A DNA stretch of 64,000 nucleotides from Vibrio sp. 10N.286.49.B1 (GTDB lineage Bacteria > Pseudomonadota > Gammaproteobacteria > Enterobacterales > Vibrionaceae), in NCBI RefSeq assembly GCF_002873335.1, contig NZ_MCUW01000020.1, positions 106,041-170,040 on the forward strand, written 5' to 3'. Of this stretch, positions 1-8,232 are shown in pieces. The notes beneath the pieces were generated by a model. It saw only the letters and a list, made by a program, of their open reading frames with translations, ran no database searches and was not told where the DNA came from. Numbering within the stretch: the first letter of the stretch is position 1; the number at the start of each line of letters is the position of its first letter. The translations under genes and the position numbers were made by a program.

Positions 1-1
1 C

Positions 2-631
2 TTGGTTGGACGTGAAACGCTAAGTGCTTTGTTGGACAGTAACCATATAGACACGGTTTATGCGCTTTCTCGTCGTGAACTGAAGACTAACCATAAGAAA
101 TTGAAACAGTTAATAGATAACAACTTAAACGTTTCTGTAAGTACTTTGGGTTCTGTATTACCAGTAGTGGGTGTCATTGCTTTAGGCAGCACAATTAAAA
201 AAGCCGGTACAAAAGAGAAGTTGCGTGAAATTGATGTGGATCTCGTCGTTTCTACAGCTGAAAATATGAAAAAACTGGGCGTGAAGCACCTTATTGTTGT
301 GTCTTGCTTAGGGGCTGATACTAAAGCTCGCTCGCACTACCTTCGATGCAAAGGAGAAATGGAAGCCAAAGTTGAATTACTTGATTTTGAAAAAACGACG
401 TTCTTACATCCGGGTCCTTTAGCGGGAGATCGTACTGAAAATAGAACTGATGAAAAAGTACTTCAAGGCGTTTTGAAAGCGCTGCAACCTTTGATGTTGG
501 GTGGTATGAAAAAATACATCCCAATCCAAGCGTCAAGTATCGCAGAAAGCATTTTGGCTCACGCAATCTCTCCAACTTCAGAAAAGGTCGAGCGGTTAGA
601 CTCTCTGACTATGATGAAACTCGCTTCCTAA
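2..631 (+). CDS. NAD(P)-binding Rossmann oxidoreductase, 5' truncated by window edge
   Basis: The reading frame is open at the left edge and starts inside the typical LVGRE segment that follows a GATG-type dinucleotide loop, so the N-terminus lies outside the window. What remains is about 209 residues of an atypical short-chain dehydrogenase/NAD(P)H-binding protein of the YbjT/HTATIP2 type. The segment LIVVSCLGAD followed by a YLRCKGEME stretch corresponds to the SxGA...YxxxKgexE signature of that family. The substrate is unknown; such proteins often act as redox sensors or nucleoside-diphosphate-sugar epimerase relatives. It ends before a short intergenic gap and has no obvious functional link to the next gene. 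Confidence 0.8.
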   Translation: MVGRETLSALLDSNHIDTVYALSRRELKTNHKKLKQLIDNNLNVSVSTLGSVLPVVGVIALGSTIKKAGTKEKLREIDVDLVVSTAENMKKLGVKHLIVVSCLGADTKARSHYLRCKGEMEAKVELLDFEKTTFLHPGPLAGDRTENRTDEKVLQGVLKALQPLMLGGMKKYIPIQASSIAESILAHAISPTSEKVERLDSLTMMKLAS

Positions 632-757
632 CGGATTTATTTCAAACGTATCAAATACACTATTCATATCAACGTTAATTAGGACGCTTTTATGATGAGA
701 TATAAAGTCACATTACTGCCGGTCAATGTGGTTAATCTGATCAGTGGAGAAAATACT

Positions 758-1267
758 ATGACTAAAACTGAAAAATCTGAATTTAGAGCGTTTTCTAAAG
801 GACTTAAATATGAGCGGTTGTTTAGGAATTTAGGTAAGCAGGTATTTTCTGAGTTACAGAACCAACCACCAGGCTGCATGACATCTAGCAGCTTAGAGTT
901 GCTTAGTAAAATGGAAAACCATAATACTGTCGTGATGGCTCCGGTTCGAGAGCAATATGGCGTGAACAGTGACATTGGTTGTAAAGATAAGTTACTCGCT
1001 AAAATGGTAACGCTAACGTTGAAGGCGATGCCTTATTTAGGGGCTAGATACTTAGAAGGAAGCGCTGAACGATTTGTTTGTCAACTCAAGGAAATCGAAG
1101 CATCGAGTCCTGACGGTTATGAAACACAGATGACGTATATGGTTGAGCATGAAGAAGCGTTACATGGTTACCTAGTTCATCTTAACAATGGTGATCAGCA
1201 ACGCGCACATTCTGTGCTTGAAGACTTTATTTCGGACTATAATATTCAAAAGGTTAACTACGATTAA
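758..1267 (+). CDS. Conserved hypothetical protein, 169 aa
   Basis: I do not recognise the family. The frame is open from an ATG at 692 (preceded by AGGA at about 680), but the ATG at 758 has GGAG at 746-749 with 8-base spacing and begins a more typical soluble N-terminus (MTKTEKSEF). I prefer 758, although 692 (191 aa) remains possible. The protein has no signal peptide or membrane segment. It is mostly helical in appearance, with a central LTLKAMPYLGARYLEG segment and an acidic C-terminal region rich in E, H and D. It stands alone between two gaps. Confidence 0.6.
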   Translation: MTKTEKSEFRAFSKGLKYERLFRNLGKQVFSELQNQPPGCMTSSSLELLSKMENHNTVVMAPVREQYGVNSDIGCKDKLLAKMVTLTLKAMPYLGARYLEGSAERFVCQLKEIEASSPDGYETQMTYMVEHEEALHGYLVHLNNGDQQRAHSVLEDFISDYNIQKVNYD

Positions 1268-1562
1268 CTATGTTCGAATAACAACGACTTATCGCTAATA
1301 TTATTGTGTTCTAAAGAAGTTATTAATGACAAACGGTCTTTGATTACTTTATTCGCTTCTTTTAGTTTTCTAGTGCAGCAACTACATAAGGATATGTACA
1401 CATAGGGGCTATTTCCTTTTTTACCTTAAGTATTACGATTAGTGATTGAACCCTAAATGACTGGAAGAGCGCGTAGATACAATATAATTGACATTAAACA
1501 GTTTGTCGTTCTGTATGCTGTTTGGTATCATAAACACTCCCTTAAAGCGGTTTGGAATTAAA

Positions 1563-1916
1563 ATGGAACGAGGTAATCTTTTTAGTGGTATCCCAGATGT
1601 CATTACCAACGAACTTTTTGAAGATATTCAAAACCACTCGAATATACGAATAGAAAGGATTGTCTCTGATGGACATTCGAGCTGTGTTGACGATTGGTAC
1701 AATCAAGATGAACACGAGTGGGTGTCTGTAATCCAAGGAGAGGGTGTGATTGAATACGCCGATGGGTCTGAAATAACGCTCAAGGCGGGCGATTATGTAA
1801 ACATTCCAGCGAATACAAAACATCGGGTAAAATCGACGTCAAACAAAGAGAAAACCATTTGGTTGGCCGTGTTCTATCAATGCTCGACATTATCAAGTAA
1901 GAATCAATATGAATAA
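1563..1916 (+). CDS. Small cupin-domain protein
   Basis: A single-domain beta-barrel cupin of about 117 residues. The WVSVIQGEGVIEY and LKAGDYVNIPANTKHRV segments give the two cupin motifs, with the metal-type H in NTKHRV and acidic residues in motif 1. The open frame extends upstream to 1488, but the ATG at 1563 begins the conserved part (MERGNLFSGIP) and is the likely start. The ligand is unknown. The last bases overlap the start of the following lipoprotein gene by 8 bases, so the two are probably co-transcribed and translationally coupled. Confidence 0.75.
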   Translation: MERGNLFSGIPDVITNELFEDIQNHSNIRIERIVSDGHSSCVDDWYNQDEHEWVSVIQGEGVIEYADGSEITLKAGDYVNIPANTKHRVKSTSNKEKTIWLAVFYQCSTLSSKNQYE

Positions 1917-2571
1917 ATGGATATTGGGCGTTTTGCTCACGGCGATGACAATGACGGGCTGTGCGCTTAAACCTTCTCCCGACAATGCGCGTTTCAAAAG
2001 TTACAATGATTTTCGAGCAGGCCCTGAGGGTGGCGTTGACCTTATTTGGTCTAGAGAAGACATCACCTCAAAAGATGAGTTGGAATCAATTTTAAAGCGT
2101 TATGATAGTGTGGTTCTGGATCGTATCTATGTCGTCGTTGAAGAGAGCGAACTATCGGATGATGAAATTACCTTACTTACAGAGCACTTGAAAACTAAGT
2201 TGTCAGAGAAGCTCTCTAGTTATAAACGTATTGTTGATACTCCATCTGATAGCACACTGCGAATCAGTATCGCTATTAGTAATATAGAGACGCCAAACCC
2301 CGTGCTTGCCGTCACAAGCAGCATTTTGCCTGTTGGCTTGGGTATTTCGACGATATCTAAAATCACAACGGGAGAGCACACCAACGTCGGTAAGGCCACT
2401 ATCGAGCTTATGGTCTCTGACTCAATAACTGATGACCCTATTATTGCCGTTATTGATCGTCGTTCAGGTAATAAAGACATGTCGACAATGATTGATTCCT
2501 TAGATGACGCCAAAGATGTGATAAATTGGTGGGTAGAGCGTTTAGGGGTGACATTAGAAAGCACTCAGTAA
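1909..2571 (+). CDS. DUF3313-type outer-membrane lipoprotein
   Basis: The N-terminus MNKWILGVLLTAMTMTGCALK is a classic lipoprotein signal with lipobox TGC, giving a lipidated Cys at about residue 18. The mature part has a YDSVVLDRIYVVVEE segment and a later glycine-rich LPVGLGIST stretch typical of DUF3313 proteins, whose function is not known. The gene overlaps the cupin gene upstream by 8 bases. There is no lysine/arginine-rich tail and no second membrane segment, so a periplasm-facing anchored protein is expected. Confidence 0.75.
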   Translation: MNKWILGVLLTAMTMTGCALKPSPDNARFKSYNDFRAGPEGGVDLIWSREDITSKDELESILKRYDSVVLDRIYVVVEESELSDDEITLLTEHLKTKLSEKLSSYKRIVDTPSDSTLRISIAISNIETPNPVLAVTSSILPVGLGISTISKITTGEHTNVGKATIELMVSDSITDDPIIAVIDRRSGNKDMSTMIDSLDDAKDVINWWVERLGVTLESTQ

Positions 2572-2610
2572 CGTAGCCTGACTTCATTCACAAGAGACCA
2601 TTAAAGTCCC

Positions 2611-2826
2611 ATGCTAAATAAAGAGAACCTGATAAAACTGGCGACAATGAAAATGCCCTTTGGGAAATATGCAGGGCGAGTGCTGATCGACCTGCCCGAA
2701 GAATACCTGCTTTGGTTCGATAAGAAGGGCTTTCCTGAAGGAGAAATTGGTTCGCTACTCAAGTTGTGCTTGTGTCTAAAAATAGAAGGTTTAGAGAGTG
2801 TTGTGCAGCCCCTTAGGCGCATGTAA
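2611..2826 (+). CDS. DUF3820 family protein
   Basis: A 71-residue protein with the family core MPFGKYAGRVLIDLPEEYL-WF, in which a compact basic GKY-G motif precedes a LPEEYLLWF helix. This domain also occurs next to exonuclease domains in longer proteins, which hints at a nucleic-acid connection, but no function is established for the stand-alone form. The gene is followed by a good intrinsic terminator, so it probably ends the transcription unit that begins with the cupin gene. Confidence 0.75.
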   Translation: MLNKENLIKLATMKMPFGKYAGRVLIDLPEEYLLWFDKKGFPEGEIGSLLKLCLCLKIEGLESVVQPLRRM

Positions 2827-2863
2827 GCATTGTTTGACTTAATACGTTAGTTTTGGCGATGCG

Positions 2864-2892
2864 TGCCCACCTCAGTTCGGTGGGCATTTTTA
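2864..2892 (+). terminator. Rho-independent terminator after DUF3820 gene
   Basis: An 8-bp GC-rich stem, TGCCCACC / GGTGGGCA, with a 7-base loop is followed directly by five T residues. It lies 38 bases after the DUF3820 stop codon. Confidence 0.85.
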
Positions 2893-3010
2893 TGTCGGTC
2901 TTTTTATGAAGTTGAGAGAGCCAAACTGGGGTTAATGATAAACAGGGGTTGACTAAATATTATGCAATCCCCATGTTTGCTTTAATGCTGACATTAACAT
3001 GGATTGGTAA

Positions 3011-3631
3011 ATGGAATACTTTCTCACAGTCGTGCTCTTTGCGTTTTCTGCATCCGTCACGCCGGGCCCGAATAACATCATGGTGATGACTTCAGGTGTG
3101 AATTTTGGCGTTAAAAAAAGCTTACCATTGCTGATAGGTATTTGTGTTGGTTTTGCCGTCATGTTATTGCTTGTTGGGCTGGGTTTTGCACAGCTTTTTG
3201 AGTTATTTCCTAGCTTACATCTCATTATTAAATGCATCGGTACGTTCTATTTATTGTATTTGGCTTGGTTGATTGCAAATTCATCCGGCTCAGTTCGAAC
3301 ATCATCTCAAGCGCGTCCTTTCTCATTTATTAAAGGAGCACTCTTTCAGTGGGTCAATGCTAAAGCTTGGGTGGTCGCAACAGGTGCCATTGCCGCGTTT
3401 ACGACGTCTGGGTCCAACTTTTATAGCCAAAACCTGACGATAGCATTGACGTTTTTTGTGGTGTCTTTTCCTTGTGTTGGCGTTTGGTTACTTTTTGGTT
3501 CAATGGTTAAGAAATGGCTAAATAGTGATAGAAACCGTGCATGGTTTAATTATGTTATGGCAGGTCTGCTGGTGGTGTCTGTGATACCTGTAGTCATTGA
3601 TATTATTGGCCAGCTTAGCCCAAATGGGTAA
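3011..3631 (+). CDS. LysE/RhtB-family amino-acid exporter
   Basis: A 206-residue inner-membrane protein of the LysE/RhtB translocator family, of typical family length with about six hydrophobic segments. The signature region near the N-terminus reads ASVTPGPNNIMVMTSG, matching the family's PGPxxxxv motif. Exporters of this family expel amino acids or related small metabolites, but the substrate cannot be read from the sequence. The gene is followed 30 bases later by a VOC-fold gene on the same strand with its own Shine-Dalgarno (aaaaggagt), so co-transcription is likely. Confidence 0.9.
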   Translation: MEYFLTVVLFAFSASVTPGPNNIMVMTSGVNFGVKKSLPLLIGICVGFAVMLLLVGLGFAQLFELFPSLHLIIKCIGTFYLLYLAWLIANSSGSVRTSSQARPFSFIKGALFQWVNAKAWVVATGAIAAFTTSGSNFYSQNLTIALTFFVVSFPCVGVWLLFGSMVKKWLNSDRNRAWFNYVMAGLLVVSVIPVVIDIIGQLSPNG

Positions 3632-3661
3632 AGCAGGATCGCCAATTGAAAAGGAGTAGCC

Positions 3662-4030
3662 ATGATATCCCATATTGATCACCTAGTGCTTACCGTGTCT
3701 AATCTCGAAGAGTCTGTACGCTTTTATCAACGAGTGTTGCTGATGGAACCTGTGTCGTTTGCGAACGGGCGGCGGGCCGTTAAGTTTGGTCATCAAAAAA
3801 TCAATTTTCAGGTACTTGGGCAAGAGCCTCGAAACCATGCACGAGTTGGCTCTGGGGATTTATGCTTAATAACTTGTTGGACGTTAGCTGAGGTAGCTGC
3901 GCATTTAGTTAAAGAGGAAGTGGAAATAGTGGAAGGACCCGTTAAAAAGTCAGGCGCAAAGGGAGAGATCACTTCACTTTATTTCCTTGACCCGGATAGT
4001 AATCTGATTGAAATCAGCTGTTATTGGTAA
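3662..4030 (+). CDS. VOC (glyoxalase/bleomycin resistance) family protein
   Basis: A 122-residue single vicinal-oxygen-chelate domain. It opens with IDHLVLTVSNLEESVRFYQ, where the first His is a probable metal ligand, and closes with SLYFLDPDSNLIEI, where the Glu is the second typical ligand. This resembles the GLOD5-like small VOC proteins. The substrate is unknown. It sits just after the LysE-type exporter gene, probably in the same operon. Confidence 0.88.
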   Translation: MISHIDHLVLTVSNLEESVRFYQRVLLMEPVSFANGRRAVKFGHQKINFQVLGQEPRNHARVGSGDLCLITCWTLAEVAAHLVKEEVEIVEGPVKKSGAKGEITSLYFLDPDSNLIEISCYW

Positions 4031-4157
4031 TATTCATTGCATCGCTAGTTACTTACAAATAAATAGTCTATTAATCCACAATGGGGCGACGTTGTTAGCG
4101 AAGTCGTTGGTTAGCTGTCGCTTTAGCGAGAAGTAGTTAGGCAGGCGGTATTGTTTA

Positions 4158-4194
4158 GCCGAAAATTAAAAGAGCATTGAGTTCAATGCTCTTT
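4158..4194 (-). terminator. Terminator of the DUF333 lipoprotein gene
   Basis: A 12-bp perfect inverted repeat (AAAGAGCATTGA and its complement) spans 4169-4194. On the minus strand it is followed by a T-rich tract, TTTTAATTTT. It lies just downstream of the minus-strand lipoprotein stop codon. Confidence 0.75.
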
Positions 4195-4215
4195 CGCTGA
4201 TAGGTATCGCTATCG

Positions 4216-4473
4216 TTAATTTTTATCTTCTTTATTACGGTTTTCGTAGTAATCCCAAACCGTATATTTTTCATCATCCGAGATAATGCAATACGGTACG
4301 CGTTTGCCGTTTTCAGTGAAGCGAGCGAGTTTATTGCCTTGTTCAACACAATATACGTAAGCGGGATCACTAATGACGGTTATCTCATCGACATCGTATT
4401 TATCGGGCTCACTTGCACATCCAGCTAACATTCCAAGCGCGACTGTCGCCATAACCCACTGTACTTTCTTCAT
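4216..4473 (-). CDS. Small DUF333-type lipoprotein
   Basis: An 85-residue protein. Its N-terminus MKKVQWVMATVALGMLAGCAS has the lipobox AGC, so it is lipidated at about Cys19. The mature part contains AYVYCVEQGNKL and GKRVPYCIISDD, with two conserved cysteines, then YTVWDYY. This is the DUF333 pattern seen in small putative hemolysin-like or HslJ-associated envelope proteins. Its function is unknown. It is a single-gene unit with its own terminator. Confidence 0.8.
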   Translation of the reverse strand: MKKVQWVMATVALGMLAGCASEPDKYDVDEITVISDPAYVYCVEQGNKLARFTENGKRVPYCIISDDEKYTVWDYYENRNKEDKN

Positions 4474-4756
4474 CTTTACTCCTATTTCACATCAGGCTTT
4501 CGCATAAGTGTAGGAGATTACGAAAGAAAAGTGTTCATGTTAGGTAAAAATTTTACTATTTAAGTCCTTGAAACGTATAAATTGAGAGTTGTGACTATTA
4601 TTCTTACATTAAATGGTTTTGCCTTATCAATCTGACGACCAAATACGTTGCGTTTACGTCTGGGATTACACGGTGAATTCACGATAGAAGTCATGAAGGG
4701 TATTGCGTAGAGACTATGATAGACTTACCGAAAATTACGACTATACAGAGTAAGAA

Positions 4757-5275
4757 ATGCGACATATAACCACTGCGATTCACCCGTCGATCGAGCATTT
4801 AGATGACAAGGTTATTTTTCAACGAAGGGCGACGCGTGCGATTGCAATCGATGGCGAAAAAATCTTGTTATTGTTCACAGAGCGTTACCACGACTATTCT
4901 TTACCTGGTGGCGGATTGGACGAAGGGGAAGATATTATTGCTGGGATGGTGCGAGAATTGGAAGAAGAGACAGGGGCCCAAAATATTCATGGCATCAAAC
5001 CGTACGGAATCTACGAAGAATTCCGGCCATGGCACAAGGACAACGCCGATGTCGTACATATGGTCTCGTATTGTTACTCATGTAAAGTGGACAACGTATT
5101 AGGTCAAACAGCTTATGAGGACTATGAAGTAAAAAATGGAATGAAGCCCGTTTGGATTGATATTCATGAAGCCATCGCATTTAATGAAAAAACCATCATT
5201 GAAAGTGATAAAAAAGGGATGAGTATTGAGCGTGAAACGTATTTACTGCATCTCATTGCCAAAGAAATGCTTTAG
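4757..5275 (+). CDS. Nudix hydrolase
   Basis: A 172-residue Nudix-fold pyrophosphohydrolase. The full Nudix box begins at about residue 52 with GGLDEGE, then seven residues, then RELEEETGA. It contains all metal-binding glutamates of Gx5Ex7REUxEExGU. The C-terminal half carries conserved acidic residues but no extra domain. The substrate is not predictable. The stop codon TAG lies inside the TAGGAGGT Shine-Dalgarno of the ion-channel gene, so the two are probably one operon. Confidence 0.9.
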   Translation: MRHITTAIHPSIEHLDDKVIFQRRATRAIAIDGEKILLLFTERYHDYSLPGGGLDEGEDIIAGMVRELEEETGAQNIHGIKPYGIYEEFRPWHKDNADVVHMVSYCYSCKVDNVLGQTAYEDYEVKNGMKPVWIDIHEAIAFNEKTIIESDKKGMSIERETYLLHLIAKEML

Positions 5276-5286
5276 GAGGTATTAAC

Positions 5287-5946
5287 GTGAAATTGGTGAC
5301 AAAAGACGATAATTTCTTTTTCTTACTTGTGTCGTTGTTGGTTCTCTTTTTTTTAAGCGCAGTCGTGCACCAATTTAAAGATGAGGCACAATCTTATGTG
5401 CTTGCGCTTTTGGTATTATGTATGTCTACGTCAATTGTGGGTGTTCAACGAAAACAAACCTTTTATCGGTCATGGTACGCCGTGATGCTGTTAGTGATCG
5501 TCATATCTGGTTCGATTTCTTTGTTTGAAGACCATGACCTGTCATTGGTTACTATGTCCGCTATGTTGTTGTTTGTACTGGCACAAACGTATTCCGCGCT
5601 GAAGCAAGTGGTCATGGCGAAAACAGTGACACTGAATCAGATTGTTGGCTCAATTTGTGTGTATTTGTTATTTGGATTGAGTTTTACGTTCATTTATCTC
5701 ATTCAACTGGAAATTTTTGTCGACCCCTTTAATGGCCTCGCTCATAAACCCTGGCTCGACAACCTTTTTGAGGTCATTTATTTTAGTTTTATCACGCTTA
5801 CTACGGTTGGCTATGGGGATATATCCCCAACATTGGCCATTCCCAAATTTTTTGTCTTTTTGGAATCTATCACGGGAAGTTTTTATCTGGCTATTATGGT
5901 TGCTAGCTTGGTCAGTAGCCACCTGGCACAAAAGAGTGACGGCTAG
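5287..5946 (+). CDS. Potassium-channel family protein (Ion_trans_2)
   Basis: A 219-residue membrane protein starting at GTG, 4 bases after a strong TAGGAGGT ribosome-binding site. Several hydrophobic helices are followed by a pore region with the selectivity filter TTVGYGD at about residues 172-178, the K+ channel signature, and a final helix. There is no cytoplasmic RCK or cyclic-nucleotide domain after the last helix, only a short tail, so any gating must come from the membrane part or partners. It is co-oriented with the Nudix gene. Confidence 0.9.
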   Translation: MKLVTKDDNFFFLLVSLLVLFFLSAVVHQFKDEAQSYVLALLVLCMSTSIVGVQRKQTFYRSWYAVMLLVIVISGSISLFEDHDLSLVTMSAMLLFVLAQTYSALKQVVMAKTVTLNQIVGSICVYLLFGLSFTFIYLIQLEIFVDPFNGLAHKPWLDNLFEVIYFSFITLTTVGYGDISPTLAIPKFFVFLESITGSFYLAIMVASLVSSHLAQKSDG

Positions 5947-6130
5947 CGGTCTGGCGTAAATTCAACCGTCGTGCGTAAGGTTAAGAGCTTTACGTAAAGA
6001 GAGAGAAGCGTTGAAGACAAAAGACTGAAAGAGGTTGGTTTTTCGTCTTCTGTGTTGATGGAATAATTAAGCGAGCCCTTTACCGATTTAGATCTGCTAT
6101 GATGCTAAAAAATCCGCTTAGGTTTGAATT

Positions 6131-6607
6131 ATGGAAACAATTGCCGTACTGGTTGATGTACAAAATATCTATTATACAACACGTCAAGCTTTCAAAAGTC
6201 GCTTTGACTACAACGCTTTATGGCGCCAACTTTCTGAGCAATATCAAATTGATTCGGCCAACGCCTACGCCATTTCGTCGACGGATCCTAAGCAACGACA
6301 ATTCCACCATATATTAAGAGGCATTGGGTTCAAGGTGCACCTCAAGCCTTTTATTCAACGTTCTGATGGCAGTGCAAAAGGCGATTGGGATGTAGGTATC
6401 GCGCTTGATGCCATAGAGTTGGCAGCTAATGTTGATAGAATCGTGTTGTTGTCTGGAGATGGTGATTTTCAGATTTTGGTTGAACGCATTCAACAGCGGT
6501 TGGGCAAAAAGGTGACCGTCATAAGTGCACGTGCATTAACTGCGAACAACCTCATAGAGGTGGCCGATGACTATTTACCTATTGAAGACTCATTATTGAT
6601 TTATTAA
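6131..6607 (+). CDS. NYN-domain (LabA/DUF88) putative RNase
   Basis: A 158-residue single NYN domain of the PIN-like nuclease superfamily. The acidic metal-binding positions are visible: VDVQNIYY near the N-terminus (Asp9), KGDWDVGIALDA in the middle and LLSGDGDFQ in the C-terminal half. LabA/DUF88 proteins are predicted ribonucleases. The ygbA-like gene begins 2 bases after the stop codon, which strongly suggests co-translation. No promoter was clear upstream. Confidence 0.85.
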   Translation: METIAVLVDVQNIYYTTRQAFKSRFDYNALWRQLSEQYQIDSANAYAISSTDPKQRQFHHILRGIGFKVHLKPFIQRSDGSAKGDWDVGIALDAIELAANVDRIVLLSGDGDFQILVERIQQRLGKKVTVISARALTANNLIEVADDYLPIEDSLLIY

Positions 6608-6609
6608 GA

Positions 6610-7014
6610 ATGAAACTAATACCTTCGACATTGCTTTCTGATGAGCTAGCAACAGAGTTTAAAACGGTTCAGGCGATGGTTGCTATCTACTGTCGAGACC
6701 ATCATCAGTCAGGTGGTCTCTGTGAATCATGCCAAGCGTTGCTCGATTATGCAGAGATGCGGTTAGATCGTTGTCCTTACGGGCAAACAAAACCTACCTG
6801 CAATAAATGTCCGATTCATTGTTATAAGCCGGATCCAAAATCGCAGATGCAAGTGGTTATGCGTTATGCGGGCCCTAGAATGTTGTTACCGCACCCAATC
6901 CTATCGATTCGCCACTTGCTGCATGAAAGACGGGCTGTGCCAGTCAAACCGCCTGGTGGACTCTCTAATCGTGCGAAAAGAAAGCGAGAGATTGATGAAG
7001 GTAATCCAAAATAA
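6610..7014 (+). CDS. ygbA: YgbA-type protein (nitric-oxide-responsive family)
   Basis: A 134-residue protein matching the YgbA_NO family. It has an N-terminal helix with MVAIYCRDHH, then a dense cysteine cluster (CESCQALLDYAEMRLDRC, CNKCPIHCYKP) and a conserved MRYAGPRMLLPHPI segment. In enterobacteria ygbA is part of the NsrR nitric-oxide response; its biochemical role is poorly known. The Cys pattern suggests metal binding. The gene follows the NYN gene by 2 bases. I could not find a convincing NsrR site upstream of the pair. Confidence 0.85.
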   Translation: MKLIPSTLLSDELATEFKTVQAMVAIYCRDHHQSGGLCESCQALLDYAEMRLDRCPYGQTKPTCNKCPIHCYKPDPKSQMQVVMRYAGPRMLLPHPILSIRHLLHERRAVPVKPPGGLSNRAKRKREIDEGNPK

Positions 7015-7016
7015 GT

Positions 7017-7060
7017 GTTAACGATCTACAAAGAGTTAACGATTTACAAAAAGTTAACGA
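7017..7060. repeat. 18-bp tandem repeat, 2.4 copies
   Basis: Two 18-base units at 7017-7034 and 7035-7052, both GTTAACGATyTACAAArA, are followed by a partial third GTTAACGA at 7053-7060. They lie between the convergent ygbA and azlD genes. No terminator hairpin was seen here. Confidence 0.8.
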
Positions 7061-7072
7061 GCAACTCAGTTT

Positions 7073-7393
7073 TTATGACGCAAACACCCAAATTTTAAGC
7101 GTTATAAATACCAGAATACTGATGATGGTCGTGACTAATACGTTATTTGTCACTCGTGCGCAGACTACGGCAAAGACTGCGCCTAAGCAATAAGGTAAGT
7201 TATCGTTCCAATTGAGTTCACCATGCGGAAGAAATACGATAGGCCCCCAAATTGCGGTGAGCACCGCTGGGCTGGCGTAGCTGAGAAATCGCTTGGTGCT
7301 AGCACTAATTCTTAACGGTACTTTGGGTTCTAAAAAGAGATAGCGGCTGATAAAAACGATAGCAGTAAGCAGTAATATAACCCCAAATATCAT
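7073..7393 (-). CDS. azlD: AzlD family branched-chain amino-acid exporter subunit
   Basis: A 106-residue small hydrophobic protein with three to four membrane helices and the segment ISRYLFLEP near the N-terminus, as in AzlD. AzlD works with AzlC to export branched-chain amino acids or analogues such as azaleucine. The ATG overlaps the azlC stop in an ATGA junction (7390-7393), so translation is coupled. Confidence 0.88.
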   Translation of the reverse strand: MIFGVILLLTAIVFISRYLFLEPKVPLRISASTKRFLSYASPAVLTAIWGPIVFLPHGELNWNDNLPYCLGAVFAVVCARVTNNVLVTTIISILVFITLKIWVFAS

Positions 7394-8097
7394 GAGCGAT
7401 ACTTCCTATTACCTAGTCGACCTTCGCTAAAGTACCCCACACTCATGCCGACAACGCTGGCAATAACAAGTCCTAACTCAACATTCATAACCGCCAGTAC
7501 AACCGAAGTCATTAACGCTGATACGACCGCTAATAGGGTTGGTATCGATTGAATATTGGGTACGACAATGGCAATAAACGTCGCGGCAACCGCAAATTCT
7601 AAGCCGTATTGTTGCAAGTCGGGTATTTGAGCACCAATGATGAGGCCCACTAGTGTTGCGACATTCCAGATAACATAGAAAGATATTCCGGCACCAAATG
7701 CAAACCAGCGGTCAAACTGTTGAGGTGTTTTGTGGCCACACAAAGCAAATAACTCGTCGGTGAGTAGAAAACCTAATCCTAATCGCCATCTTAATGGCAA
7801 CGATGAAATGTGTTCTCTCATTGACAGACTATAAAGAAAGTGACGAGAAGTGATGAAGAAAATAGTAATCACCATCGTCATAATAGTTGCGCCGGATTTA
7901 ATCATGCCCATCGCGACGAGTTGTGCTGCACCAGCAAATAAGACAGCGCTCATTGCTTGACCTTCCAGCGGTGTTAGACCCGACTCAATGGCAAAGGAAC
8001 CGGCTAAAAATCCCCATGGGACAACCGCTAGGCTAAGGGGCATCATGGCCAAAACACCTTGCGAAAATAATCTTAATTTTGATGGTGTAGTCGACAC
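7390..8097 (-). CDS. azlC: AzlC family branched-chain amino-acid exporter subunit
   Basis: A 235-residue inner-membrane protein with the family start GVLAMMPLSLAVVPWGFLAGSFA and the conserved AGAAQLVAMGM and TSRHFLYSLSMREH segments. An in-frame GTG at 8103 lies inside the AGGAGGTG Shine-Dalgarno, so I take the next in-frame GTG at 8097, correctly spaced from AGGAGG. AzlC is the large subunit of the AzlCD exporter. It is divergent from the beta-barrel gene at about 8.2 kb. Confidence 0.9.
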   Translation of the reverse strand: MSTTPSKLRLFSQGVLAMMPLSLAVVPWGFLAGSFAIESGLTPLEGQAMSAVLFAGAAQLVAMGMIKSGATIMTMVITIFFITSRHFLYSLSMREHISSLPLRWRLGLGFLLTDELFALCGHKTPQQFDRWFAFGAGISFYVIWNVATLVGLIIGAQIPDLQQYGLEFAVAATFIAIVVPNIQSIPTLLAVVSALMTSVVLAVMNVELGLVIASVVGMSVGYFSEGRLGNRKYRS

Positions 8098-8232
8098 GGT
8101 CACCTCCTTGTTATGAATGATGTTGTATCGATAGAGTGTATTTTCAACCCTTGTCTCATGCTAAATGGAAATTATTTTTGTTTTCATATGCTTGCTAGAA
8201 TCACCGACCCATTTATCGGTAGGTTTATTCAT

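Noticed and set aside
6060..6130. NsrR site or clear promoter before the NYN-ygbA pair
   Set aside because: Short TATGAT and TTTACC matches have wrong spacing, and no 11-1-11 NsrR-type palindrome was found.
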